Positions 9,501 through 17,219 of a DNA stretch of 43,834 nt are shown piece after piece. The position numbers were made by a program, and so were the translations under genes. The notes under the pieces were generated by a model. It made no database searches, was not told the origin of the DNA, and saw nothing but the letters and a program-made list of their open reading frames with translations. Source of the DNA: an uncultured Flavihumibacter sp. (lineage in GTDB: Bacteria; Bacteroidota; Bacteroidia; Chitinophagales; Chitinophagaceae); contig CAMLRX010000025.1 in NCBI GenBank assembly GCA_946482545.1, positions 1 through 43,834 of the forward strand, in the 5' to 3' direction. How positions within the stretch are numbered: position 1 is the stretch's first letter; each line of letters begins with the position of its first letter.

Positions 9501-9968
9501 GCAATGGGCACCACTGATCCCGATTTCTTCGGTAATGTGAGCACCATGTTCAGGTACAAATCTTTCTCTTTAAACGCGGCTTTCGGCTACCGCATCGGCG
9601 CACAGCAGTACAATACCACGCTTATTCAGAAAGTGGAAAATGCCGACTATAAATACAATGTGGACACAAGAGTATATGAAGACCGCTGGCAGCAACCTGG
9701 CGACAATGCGGCTTTTAAAGGATTGCTTGTAACAGCGGCTACCAACAAAACTTCAAGGTTTGTGCAGGATGAACACATGTTCCGCCTGCAGAACATTAAC
9801 CTTACCTACGATGTGAAAACCAAAATGCTGAAAAAACTCGGTATGCAGGCACTTTCCTTCTCCGGTAACATGGCTGATCTGTTCTACTTCTCTACCGTCA
9901 GGCAGGAACGGGGAACAAGTTATCCTTTCTCACGCCAGATATCGTTTACCATGAATGCAGTTTTCTAA
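6555..9968 (+). CDS. SusC/RagA-family TonB-dependent outer-membrane transporter with STN domain
   Basis: The 1137-residue outer-membrane importer is driven by TonB. From the ATG at 6555 there is a 30-residue pre-sequence common in this family, then the signal peptide (MKLTVILILGISLHVSAS). An STN signalling domain follows at about 53-123 (ASLEQVFRQIKKQTGYSFVY), then a carboxypeptidase-regulatory-like beta domain at about 147-233 (GKVVDDKGEPVAGASISVKG). The SusC hinge MEEVVVTTG leads into the plug (IQIRGNSSLP, LTILKDASATAIYGSRGANG) and the C-terminal 22-strand barrel. The STN domain pairs it with the FecR/FecI genes just upstream. A start at 6645 would keep the signal peptide but lose the pre-sequence. 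The imported substrate cannot be read from the sequence. Confidence 0.96.
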   Translation: MQLVANGKVVPVTPGYKRLTHQLTSQTALIMKLTVILILGISLHVSASTYSQSVSLNTKNASLEQVFRQIKKQTGYSFVYRQDWMDAARRVDVSISNMPLEKALELCFIDQPFTFSIVDKTIVLRRAENQAPVVVIRAPKTETPEAIVKGKVVDDKGEPVAGASISVKGTKTGTSTDAQGNFSVNITAKATLLISAVGFESQEIKVNEEKDATLNISLKRLESKMEEVVVTTGIFNRNKNSYTGAVTTVTAEELASFGNRDLITSLRNVDPSFNIIESNTFGSNPNRLPEIQIRGNSSLPNVDQLQDDTRTGINTPLIILDGFESTLQRLLDINQNEVESLTILKDASATAIYGSRGANGVVVIKTKAPKAGKLRLSYRADVNVEAPDLTQYDVLNARQKLDLEYKVGLYNTPRAEQDVPLKQYYYFLLNEVNRGVETDWLSKPVRTGVGQRHNLRLEGGDNAFRYSISAQLNDIQGVMKGSYRRNFNGTINLMYNYRNLRFSNNLIIGLGNSQESPYGSFSDYVKMNPYWAPYDANGNPLKTLGDPRSTIYTSRWNTLPTNPLYNATLNTFDKSNNTDITNNFQVEWRLNPDLNLRARLGVTKTDNGYDAFRPADHTAFANMADILRRGDYVYGSGKGFRYDASLNLNYNRTFGKHSVFGGLDYNIRENSSSFYSFKAEGFSNPNFDFISMAMQYALDGKPSGTESKTRSVGITGSVNYTWDQRYFADFSLRTDGSSQFGRLNSFAPFWSVGAGWNLHQEDFFKQMPFINRLKLRGSTGITGSQNFSAYQALSTYGYYSDDRYFSWTGASMLGLGNENLRWQQKKNYNIGTEVELFNRRLTLVADYYIETTNGLISSVDLPASSGFSSYIENIGRVENRGIELKATVFPYRDLKKGISWSVTGAVVQNRNKIIEISDALKSAQKNLEEDRSALPSNLFREGFSTNTIYVVPSAGIDPSTGKEIYIDRNGDPTYTWDHRDLRAMGTTDPDFFGNVSTMFRYKSFSLNAAFGYRIGAQQYNTTLIQKVENADYKYNVDTRVYEDRWQQPGDNAAFKGLLVTAATNKTSRFVQDEHMFRLQNINLTYDVKTKMLKKLGMQALSFSGNMADLFYFSTVRQERGTSYPFSRQISFTMNAVF

Positions 9969-9988
9969 TCACCAACCAAACCAACATT

Positions 9989-11464
9989 ATGTTATTCCAT
10001 CATAAAAAAATAGCTGTTGCACTGCTTGGCGTTTCATTGCTCGCCACATCCTGTAAAAAATGGCTCGATGTGCGGCCTAAAACAGAAATGCCTGCCGATG
10101 TAATGTTCACCACTGAAAGTGGCTTCCAGGACGCACTCACAGGTGTGTACATCAACATGAAATCGACCAGAGCTTATGGCGAATCCCTTACTTACGGCAC
10201 AGTGGAACGCCTCACCAGTTCCTGGGATGTTACCACCAATACCACGGAACAATTCCTGGGACTGTTCAGGTATGAAGAGGCGAATGTGCAGGAACGTTTT
10301 GAAAGCATTTATAGCCAGTTGTACAAAGTGATCGCTGAAACAAACGCGATACTGGATGTGATTGATGCACGTAAAAATGTTTTCCGCACCGAAGGCGGAT
10401 TTGAAATGATCAAAGGCGAATGTCTTGCCATCAGGGCTTATTGCCATCTTGACCTGCTCAGGTTATTCGGACCCGTGCCCACAGAGGTTTCCGCAACACC
10501 TGTATTGCCCTACGTGAAAAGATTGTCGAAGGAGCCGAACCAGCACCTCACTGTAGAACAATTCAAAACGGAATTAATGAAGGACCTGACAGACGCGGCT
10601 GCGCTGCTGAAAGACGTGGATCCCTTTACAAAGTATTCCCAAACTGAACTTTCTAATCCGGGTAACCCTTCTTATACCGCGTTCAACCCGCAAACCACTT
10701 ATGCCGCCTTCCGTTTTTTACGGATGAATTATTACGCCGTAAAAGCGTTGCAGGCCCGCGCGCACCTCTGGTTCCAGGATAAAAATGAAGCGTATGCGGC
10801 TGCTATGGAAGTGATTAACGCACAAAACCCAAATGGTGCACAAAAATTCAGGCTTGGTGTTTCTTCCGATATGACCGCGGGAGATTTGAACTTGTCTGTG
10901 GAACACATATTCGGGCTTTATGATTTTCAGATGGCCACGAAGTATGCCAACCATTTCACTTCAGGAAGCCTGAAAAAAGGAAGTGCTGTAACTACCGTGA
11001 ACAGCCAGCTTTATGGCAATACCGGTACCGATATCCGTGAAGTGAATCTCTGGGAACTGATTACGCTGGCCAACGGGTCAAAATGTTATATCCTTAAAAA
11101 ATACCGGGGCCCGGTTTCCACAGGTAATTCCACGCCATATCCCATTGGTGGCTACCAGGTACCCATGTTGCGTGCCAGCGAAATGTACCTCATAGCCATT
11201 GAAACAGCGCCAACTGCCGAAGCGCAGCAATTGTGGGATGCTTTCAGAACCGCAAGGAATATTCCGGTAAACACACTGCCCGGTGATTATACTGCCTTAC
11301 AAAGAGAATTGATAAAAGAATACCGCAAAGAACTTTTTGCAGAAGGGCAGGCTTTCTTTGCGTACAAACGCATCAACGCGCCAAAGGCAAACTTTCTCTG
11401 GGCACCATCAGCAGCAACAGTGAATTATACCGTTCCGCTACCATTAACCGAGTTTGTTAAATAA
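9989..11464 (+). CDS. SusD/RagB-family nutrient-binding lipoprotein
   Basis: The 491-residue surface lipoprotein acts as the lid of the SusC transporter encoded 20 bases upstream. It has a lipoprotein signal ending LLATSC with the CKKWLDVRPKTEMP start typical of SusD. The helical TPR-like region follows (FQDALTGVYINMKS, KGECLAIRAYCHLDLLRLFG) and the family C-terminus is seen (EYRKELFAEGQAFFAYKRI). Length is normal for the smaller SusD members. Substrate specificity is not predictable here. Confidence 0.96.
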   Translation: MLFHHKKIAVALLGVSLLATSCKKWLDVRPKTEMPADVMFTTESGFQDALTGVYINMKSTRAYGESLTYGTVERLTSSWDVTTNTTEQFLGLFRYEEANVQERFESIYSQLYKVIAETNAILDVIDARKNVFRTEGGFEMIKGECLAIRAYCHLDLLRLFGPVPTEVSATPVLPYVKRLSKEPNQHLTVEQFKTELMKDLTDAAALLKDVDPFTKYSQTELSNPGNPSYTAFNPQTTYAAFRFLRMNYYAVKALQARAHLWFQDKNEAYAAAMEVINAQNPNGAQKFRLGVSSDMTAGDLNLSVEHIFGLYDFQMATKYANHFTSGSLKKGSAVTTVNSQLYGNTGTDIREVNLWELITLANGSKCYILKKYRGPVSTGNSTPYPIGGYQVPMLRASEMYLIAIETAPTAEAQQLWDAFRTARNIPVNTLPGDYTALQRELIKEYRKELFAEGQAFFAYKRINAPKANFLWAPSAATVNYTVPLPLTEFVK

Positions 11465-11478
11465 TTAATTCCACTACA

Positions 11479-12255
11479 ATGAAAAAGTTCAGCATATTCC
11501 TGTTGCCCGCGCTGATGGCGTTGACCTTCACCGCATGCAAAAAGGACCAGTATTATCTTTACAAGGACGCGGCCATGATCCAGTTCGGACCAGCGCCAGA
11601 CAGGATATATTCAGCATCCTTCGATATGGCCGACACCTTGAAACCATATACTTTTTACTATGAAACACCCGATGTAGTGCAGGATACGGTGTTCTTCGAC
11701 GTGTACGCCGTAGGTGGGGTGTCGAAAACAGACCGGCCCTTTGTGTTGGAACAGGAGCAGGTTCCCGATCTGCTGAATGCCGTTCCGGGCACACATTACA
11801 AAGCTTTCAACGATCCTTCTCTGAAGGCGGCTTACACTATAAAAGCCGGTGAAGTACACGCCTCTGTTCCTGTTGTACTCCTGCGCGATCCCTCCCTTAA
11901 AACAGGTACTTACTACCTTACCATAAAGGTCGCTGCCAACGAACACTTTAAAAAAGGAGAAGTGCGCAAACTCTGGAGAAAGGTAGAGTTCACCGACAGG
12001 CTCAGTCGGCCCGCCGCATGGAACGCGAGCGGCGTACAGTATTACTGGGGTAAATACAGCACTGTGAAGCACGCTTTCATGATTGAAAAAAGCGGAGAGA
12101 AATGGGACCAGGAATTTATGAATACTGTATTCACAGATTTCGCCATGGTGTCTTACTGGAGGGCACAATTAAAGACCTACCTGGTAGACTACAATAAAGC
12201 ACACCCCAACAACCCGCTCACAGATGAAGATGGCGAACTGGTTGCATTCCCTTAA
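11479..12255 (+). CDS. DUF4843-family lipoprotein
   Basis: The 258-residue lipoprotein has a signal peptide ending LTFTAC. It matches the DUF4843 pattern, with an early FGP motif (AAMIQFGPAPDRIYSASFDM), a beta-sandwich-like middle in which PFVLEQEQVPDLLNAVPGTH reads like the usual region for a displaced fibronectin/PKD fold, and a C-terminal segment around KVEFTDRLSRPAAW. DUF4843 genes typically sit between SusD and a PKD-like lipoprotein, exactly as here, with a 14-base gap upstream. They are presumed accessory surface components of the SusCD complex. The precise role is unknown. Confidence 0.85.
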   Translation: MKKFSIFLLPALMALTFTACKKDQYYLYKDAAMIQFGPAPDRIYSASFDMADTLKPYTFYYETPDVVQDTVFFDVYAVGGVSKTDRPFVLEQEQVPDLLNAVPGTHYKAFNDPSLKAAYTIKAGEVHASVPVVLLRDPSLKTGTYYLTIKVAANEHFKKGEVRKLWRKVEFTDRLSRPAAWNASGVQYYWGKYSTVKHAFMIEKSGEKWDQEFMNTVFTDFAMVSYWRAQLKTYLVDYNKAHPNNPLTDEDGELVAFP

Positions 12256-12274
12256 TTCCCAAAACTGAACTGAA

Positions 12275-13807
12275 ATGAAATTAACATACCATACCGCACT
12301 TTTTATACTTTGCCTTGTTGTAGTCTCTGCATGCTACAAAGACAAAGGTGTTTACACCTACAAAGACAAGGAAGAAATCACAATTACAGGTATCGAAGGC
12401 GCATACACTAAAATATCATTCTTCGATAAAATTGTGGCCGACCCACAGGTTACTTCCACTGACCCCGAAGCCGACTTCTCTTATTTCTGGGGAATTTATG
12501 AAACCAATGTGCAGGGTTCAGTTCCCAAAATTGATACCATCAGCAAGCAGAAAGCATTGGATTATATGGTGGCGAAACCGGCTAAAACATGGGTGCTGGT
12601 ATTCGGTGTAACCAATAAACATACTGGTTATGGAAAAATCGTTACTTCCTCTGTAAACGTGATTACAGAGTTCACACGCGGCTGGTATGTTATCAAGGAC
12701 GATGGCACGAATACTGATGTGGACATGTTTCTTACCCCAAATTCCCAGTTTCCCGCTGATGCAAAGGCGCCTAGAGACAATGTTTTTTCGCTGGTAAACG
12801 AGCGGAACATGCCGGGAAAGGCAAGGAAAATCAGCTTCTGCACCAACTATAAAACAACAGTGAATGGCACAACCTATGCCAACACGCGCACGATGTTCTT
12901 GTTGTCGGAAAATGATGCGGTGGCAGTAAATATGAGTACGTTTAAAGTGATCAATCCTTTCGAAAATTTGTATTATGCTGTTCCCGCCGTAAAAGCACCG
13001 TCTTATGTTGGCGAAGCGGCACAGGCCAATTATCTTGTGAACGACGGGAAATTGCACAGCATTTACAACATGTCGCTGAACGTGGGGAAATTCGGTGCCG
13101 TTATCATGCGGGATGATGTGAACACGTCATACCATCTTTCTAAACATGCACTCACCTATTCAGCCTGGAACCCTTTCTTTTACGATGAAATGTCTTCCTC
13201 ATTTGTTTCCGCAACCGGAACGGCTTCCACTATGTCTAAAGTTGGAGATGTAACCGGTTCTGAAATGCCTGCGGAGCATACCAATAAAACGCTGCTTTTC
13301 ATGGGGTCGAGGCATTTTAATCCATTTGCAGGTTATGCGCTCTTCCAGGACAAAACAGATCCTTCACTCAAAATACTTTCTTCCATTGTACCATCAGGGT
13401 TTAACCTGAAGATCGACAACGATACGCTTGCGCCTGCTGAAAAGTTGTACAACGCTGAGAAATGTGCGCTTAATTTCCAGGACGAAAGTATCCTGTACTT
13501 TAATGTAGGCAGGGAAATCTGGTCACGCAACCTGGTCAACAGGGCCGAAGCGCTTCAGTTTACGGTTCCCGCCGGAGAAGAAGTGGCCTTCATCAGCCAC
13601 AGGAAGTATTCTTCAGAAACTGCTTATGCATACAATTACATCATGATCGCCACGAATGTGAGCGGTAAGTACAAGGTCAGGATGTTCAAAAAGACCTCCG
13701 GCAACCTCGCTGCCGAACCTGATTTTGTACTCGAAGGAAACGGAAACGTGGCAGATGTGATGTACATCACACCAAGTGTAAGCGGTACTACTTATGCCAA
13801 CCAGTAA
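12275..13807 (+). CDS. PKD-like family lipoprotein of the SusCD locus
   Basis: The 510-residue protein begins with a lipoprotein signal (LCLVVVSAC) and the characteristic CYKDKGVYTYKDKEEITI start. An N-terminal PKD/Ig-like beta domain at about 30-130 (DPEADFSYFWGIYE) is followed by a larger region that reads as a beta-propeller-like fold with repeated F/Y-rich strands. This is the PKD-like family found in DUF4843-containing SusCD loci. It is 19 bases after the DUF4843 gene, so the two are almost certainly co-transcribed. It probably sits at the cell surface and helps capture substrate; this is inference from gene order. Confidence 0.82.
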   Translation: MKLTYHTALFILCLVVVSACYKDKGVYTYKDKEEITITGIEGAYTKISFFDKIVADPQVTSTDPEADFSYFWGIYETNVQGSVPKIDTISKQKALDYMVAKPAKTWVLVFGVTNKHTGYGKIVTSSVNVITEFTRGWYVIKDDGTNTDVDMFLTPNSQFPADAKAPRDNVFSLVNERNMPGKARKISFCTNYKTTVNGTTYANTRTMFLLSENDAVAVNMSTFKVINPFENLYYAVPAVKAPSYVGEAAQANYLVNDGKLHSIYNMSLNVGKFGAVIMRDDVNTSYHLSKHALTYSAWNPFFYDEMSSSFVSATGTASTMSKVGDVTGSEMPAEHTNKTLLFMGSRHFNPFAGYALFQDKTDPSLKILSSIVPSGFNLKIDNDTLAPAEKLYNAEKCALNFQDESILYFNVGREIWSRNLVNRAEALQFTVPAGEEVAFISHRKYSSETAYAYNYIMIATNVSGKYKVRMFKKTSGNLAAEPDFVLEGNGNVADVMYITPSVSGTTYANQ

Positions 13808-13847
13808 TCCTTTTACAACAGCTTCACCTTACAGTTAAATTAATAAT

Positions 13848-15218
13848 ATGAAAAGAATGATGACCACGGGCGCATTAATTGCCCTGGCAGGAATAACCTT
13901 TGCCCAGCCAAAACCGGCTACCGTTAACGGCACCATTTCCCGGAAATCAAAAGAGCCGGTAAAACTTTTTACCATCACCCACGGCAGGATAGAAGAGATC
14001 GCTGCCTCCAAAGTGGATGAACAGGGTAAATTCGGCTTCCTTTTTTATCCGGAGAAAGAAACGTTTTATGTCATTGGATTGGGGAACCAACAGGTGGCAG
14101 CCGATAAATTCAGTTTCTATTTCAAACCCGGCGACCAACTGAATGTCGCGATCAACGATACCAGTTACACGTTGGTGGGCAAGAATACCGCTGAAAACAA
14201 AGCCATCGCCACTTGGCACGATAAAGCTTATGTGGTGGAAGGACCATCGCTTTACCTGAACAGAATGCGTGATACTTACAAACAGTTCTTCCCTAAATTC
14301 GATGCGTTCCAAAAGGAATTCACGCAGTCGAAGCCGGTGAAAACAGGCAACAAACAATTCGATGCGGCTTTCGCCATCCGGCAGGAACTTGATGTGCTTT
14401 TTTATGCGTCCAGCTTTGTATTCATGCCCAATACAGCGCATCCCACGAAGGATGATTACATCGCATATTATAAGAATCTGGATGTTGCAAAGTACACGGC
14501 TGATGGCCGATTGCTCAACTATCCGTTCGGCATGAGAATGCTTTCTTCCATACAGCGCCTTCCGGCTATGGCAAACGGACTGCCTATGGAAGGGAATGAT
14601 CCTGATAAGCGCATCGCCATGATGCAGAACGATACACTGAAAGGAGAAGTGTTCATTGAAAGCGCACGTTACCTGAAAACTTACCTGGGTTACATGGACC
14701 TGGCGAAGAAGTATGAAAAGTATATTGTTACGGAAGACCAGAAAGCGCGTTTGTCTGAAATCTCCACCAAACTTGCGCAGGCCGACAGCAAACCCGGTCA
14801 GCCCGCCATTAACTTCTCCTACCCCGACATCAACGGAAAGATGACCTCCCTCACCGATTTCAAAGGAAAGGTGGTACTGGTTGATGTTTGGGCAACCTGG
14901 TGCGCTCCCTGCAAAGCGGAAATTCCACACCTGAAAAAAATGGAAGAAGACATGCGCAACCAGGATGTCGTATTCATGAGTGTTTCCGTAGATGAACAGA
15001 AAGATTTCCAGAAATGGAAAGATTTTGTAGCCAAAGAAGAACTGAAAGGGGTGCAAATGTTCGCCGCCGGCTGGAGCGATATCGCTAAGAACTACAACAT
15101 CAAAGGTATTCCGAGGTTTATGGTGTTTGATAAAAAAGGGAATATAGTAACCATCGATTCTCCCCGTCCATCGAGTAAAGAGTTGAAGCTGTTGTTGGAA
15201 AACGAGTTGAAGAAGTAA
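13848..15218 (+). CDS. TlpA-family thioredoxin-like disulfide reductase
   Basis: The 456-residue exported protein has a signal peptide (MMTTGALIALAGITFAQ) and an N-terminal DUF4369-like beta domain (about 22-120, VNGTISRKSKEPVKLF). A helical linker leads to a C-terminal thioredoxin fold of the TlpA/ResA type. The active site is WATWCAPCK with C352 and C355, and the cis-proline segment KGIPRFMVFD lies downstream. Such proteins reduce or isomerise disulfides in the periplasm. It is the last gene of the SusCD locus and is followed by a strong terminator. Presence here suggests that the substrate, or a locus protein, carries thiols or disulfides. Confidence 0.92.
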   Translation: MKRMMTTGALIALAGITFAQPKPATVNGTISRKSKEPVKLFTITHGRIEEIAASKVDEQGKFGFLFYPEKETFYVIGLGNQQVAADKFSFYFKPGDQLNVAINDTSYTLVGKNTAENKAIATWHDKAYVVEGPSLYLNRMRDTYKQFFPKFDAFQKEFTQSKPVKTGNKQFDAAFAIRQELDVLFYASSFVFMPNTAHPTKDDYIAYYKNLDVAKYTADGRLLNYPFGMRMLSSIQRLPAMANGLPMEGNDPDKRIAMMQNDTLKGEVFIESARYLKTYLGYMDLAKKYEKYIVTEDQKARLSEISTKLAQADSKPGQPAINFSYPDINGKMTSLTDFKGKVVLVDVWATWCAPCKAEIPHLKKMEEDMRNQDVVFMSVSVDEQKDFQKWKDFVAKEELKGVQMFAAGWSDIAKNYNIKGIPRFMVFDKKGNIVTIDSPRPSSKELKLLLENELKK

Positions 15219-15244
15219 TACTAAGTCTTGTTCGTGTATATATG

Positions 15245-15279
15245 AAGTCGCATCCGAAAAGGTGCGACTTTGTTTTTTA
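15245..15279 (+). terminator. Rho-independent terminator of the SusCD-TlpA operon
   Basis: AAGTCGCATC pairs with GGTGCGACTT (ten pairs, one G-T) around a 6-base A-rich loop, followed by TTTGTTTTTT, 27 bases after the tlpA-like stop. This is the clearest terminator in the window. Confidence 0.9.
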
Positions 15280-15478
15280 TACCGTTATTTTCCCCTTGTT
15301 CTTCGGTGTTTTCACTGTTGTTTCCCATAAAAAGATGGTTGAATTTTACAACGTCATAGCTGTTCTTTTGTACTTGTTGTTCCAGGGAGGGCGTATGAAA
15401 ATGCGCCCTCTTCTTAACGGTGCTTTAATGCCCGCACATATAGAGCCGTTTTCGCAAACAAAAGGTTGTAATTCATCA
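15280..15478. other. Gene-free spacer with an orphan hairpin
   Basis: No credible gene. The only structure I see is a perfect-looking stem at 15387-15410: GAGGGCGTAT and ATGCGCCCTC pair over ten positions (one G-T) around a GAAA tetraloop, with a short T-rich tail (TTCTT). It could be a second terminator or the 3' end of a small RNA. Confidence 0.5.
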
Positions 15479-15479
15479 A

Positions 15480-15545
15480 GGCTTTGCGTCTTTGCTCCTT
15501 AGCGCTCTTTGCGTGAAAAGAAGCCGGAGTAAGCAATTGCGTGAA
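15480..15545 (-). repeat. Third copy of the ACGCAAAG-type intergenic repeat
   Basis: On the minus strand 15480-15518 reads TTTCACGCAAAGAGCGCTAA, continuing GGAGCAAAGACGCAAAG. It matches the repeat pair at 927-1224 in type and pattern, and a second TTGCGTGAAA follows at 15537-15546. The copy lies directly upstream of the DUF6089 gene. Confidence 0.6.
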
Positions 15546-15612
15546 ACCACAACACATTATGAAAAGAACGGTTTGGCTCAATTCTTGTTTCAAAAACGCA
15601 AAATCAAATGCT

Positions 15613-16482
15613 ATGCGCAACTGGTTACTGATGGCAATAGTTATTTTAGCCCCTGCAATGGCAAGCGCGCAGCGCTGGTCGGTAAATCTCTCCGGCGGAT
15701 TCGCCAATTACACCGGTGATCTCCAGGGAAAGCGGTTCACCACCGATCAGGCAGGCATCGCGCTCGGAGCGGGTGCCCTGTATGATATTACCCCGCACCT
15801 GGCCGTAAGGGCCGGGATCGCTTACCTGAAAGTGGGTGCGGCCGACAAATACAACCGTATGCCCGACCTGCGGGCCAGGAACCTGGATTTCTCCTCCAAC
15901 ATTACCGAAGGTCACCTCGGAATGGAACTTTTTATACTCGATAGAACAGAACACCGCCTGGCCCCTTATGTCTTCAGCGGTGTAGGTGTTTTTCATTTTA
16001 ATCCATACACTTATGATTCCCTGGGTGCGAAGCATGAACTGCAGCCACTGCGCACCGAAGGGCAGGGGCTTACCGGCAATGAAGGCAACCAGCCTTACAA
16101 CCGCACCCAATTCAATATTCCTTTCGGCGCGGGGATACGATGGGCGCTGAGCGACCGCATTTCACTGGGCTGGGAACTCGGGCTCCGCAAAACGTTTACC
16201 GATTACCTTGATGATGTAAGCACCAATTATTTTGACCAGACAACACTCCTCAACGAAGCGGGACCCAAATCCGTTGAACTCGCTTTCAGGGGCGGAGAAT
16301 TGAAAGATGCCGCCAACCCGGTGTATCCTGCCGGAGGAACAATGCGGGGAAGCAGCCGTTACAAAGACTGGTACTACAACTCCTCCATCACACTGCACAT
16401 CAGGTTGTTTTCAGATAATGGAAGTATGTCGTCCTTTGGTAGAAAGAAGGGGATATTGGGATGCCCGAAATCGGTGTTGTGA
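15613..16482 (+). CDS. DUF6089 (PorG-like) outer-membrane beta-barrel protein
   Basis: The 289-residue outer-membrane protein starts with a textbook signal peptide (MRNWLLMAIVILAPAMASAQ). The body is an eight-strand-type barrel with family landmarks: GGFANYTGDLQG, ARNLDFSSNITEGHLGMEL, LAPYVFSGVGVFHFNP, RTQFNIPFGAGIRW and the strongly conserved RKTFTDYLDDVSTNYFD. This group includes the type IX secretion component PorG, but it also has paralogues, so a secretion role is only a possibility. I chose the ATG at 15613; an in-frame ATG at 15559 would add 18 residues partly encoded by unstructured sequence after the repeat. The C-terminal 20 residues past the last strand look variable. Confidence 0.85.
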   Translation: MRNWLLMAIVILAPAMASAQRWSVNLSGGFANYTGDLQGKRFTTDQAGIALGAGALYDITPHLAVRAGIAYLKVGAADKYNRMPDLRARNLDFSSNITEGHLGMELFILDRTEHRLAPYVFSGVGVFHFNPYTYDSLGAKHELQPLRTEGQGLTGNEGNQPYNRTQFNIPFGAGIRWALSDRISLGWELGLRKTFTDYLDDVSTNYFDQTTLLNEAGPKSVELAFRGGELKDAANPVYPAGGTMRGSSRYKDWYYNSSITLHIRLFSDNGSMSSFGRKKGILGCPKSVL

Positions 16483-16508
16483 TCTTCATGATTTCTTCCC
16501 TACCTTTG
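16477..16508 (+). promoter_or_regulatory. Bacteroidota-type promoter (TTG - 21 - TACCTTTG)
   Basis: TACCTTTG at 16501-16508 is an exact match to the TAnnTTTG -7 box, and a TTG at 16477-16479 lies 21 bases upstream as the -33 element. The ATG of the next gene begins only eight bases after the -7 box, so the transcript would be leaderless or nearly so. Confidence 0.6.
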
Positions 16509-16515
16509 CCGCGCA

Positions 16516-16908
16516 ATGCATTCTTCCATCAAACATATCGCCTCGGCTTACCTGTTGCTGCTGCTTTTGCTGAAGCTGATGGCGCTGCCCATTGTTTGCC
16601 TGGAGTTCCGCATCAACCAGGAGTACATCGCTGCCAATCTTTGTGAAAACAAAGACAGGCCCGCCATGCATTGCCATGGCAAATGTCATCTTGCGAAACA
16701 TATTGAAAAAACAAGTGAAGTTCCTGGAGAACAACAACATAAGTCCAACACCATATCCATTGGTCCGGATTTCTTCCAGGAACAATCCGTGGTATCGCTT
16801 AAATATGTAGATGAGCCGGCTGTTTTAGTAAGAACACTCGTTCAGGACAACCGCTTCCTCCAGGGATTCACCGGCGCTGTTTTTCATCCTCCTTCCATAC
16901 TTTCCTGA
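16516..16908 (+). CDS. Small Cys/His-rich membrane or exported protein, probably metal-related
   Basis: The 130-residue product has one strongly hydrophobic N-terminal stretch (residues about 9-29, seven leucines in a row). It then carries a Cys/His cluster: C43 in LCENKDRP, followed by MHCHGKCHLAK with H52, C53, H54, C57 and H58. Small Bacteroidota proteins with a C-x-GKC-x-L-x-K motif often lie beside metal transport genes. The spacing suits soft-metal (copper) binding, but no function is established that I know of. The start directly follows an exact -7 promoter box. It precedes the MbnP/MbnH genes by 311 bases, separated by a possible terminator. Confidence 0.75.
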   Translation: MHSSIKHIASAYLLLLLLLKLMALPIVCLEFRINQEYIAANLCENKDRPAMHCHGKCHLAKHIEKTSEVPGEQQHKSNTISIGPDFFQEQSVVSLKYVDEPAVLVRTLVQDNRFLQGFTGAVFHPPSILS

Positions 16909-17219
16909 TTGGTTCTTTGCAAGTTGTGTTGTGCTCCGGATATATTTCCCGGACATGATTGAAATGCACGCTGTTAAAGAACTACGCTCCTTCCTGTCTA
17001 CCCGGAAGTGTAGTTTCATTGTTATTTTTTGACCTAACGTTTTCCGGCGACCGCGTCAGGGAGAATAGCGCCCGTGCATATTGCGGCACATCGTTTTGTA
17101 GCGGCTAACCGCTTGTATAATCGTGCTGTTGCTGCTTGCGCGTGTGTCGCTTCTTCTTTCCCAAAGCAGTGCGTAAAAAACTATGTTTTCATTTTAAAGC
17201 CAACATTGGCAATATCATC
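16909..17219. other. Gene-free spacer before the MbnP-like gene
   Basis: No credible gene. A stem at 16980-17015 (AACTAC with GTAGTT, plus inner CTTCC with GGAAG) followed by TCATTGTTATTTTTT may terminate the Cys/His-rich gene. The remaining 190 bases should hold the promoter of the metal operon, but I found no exact -7 match in it. Confidence 0.45.

Noticed and set aside
13947..15056. Minus-strand frame of 369 codons opposite the TlpA gene
   Set aside because: Antisense to a clear thioredoxin-like protein; no recognisable motif.
15242..15502. Open frame of 86 codons after the TlpA gene
   Set aside because: Its start lies inside the terminator hairpin, it runs through the GAAA hairpin and the repeat, and the translation has no protein-like features.
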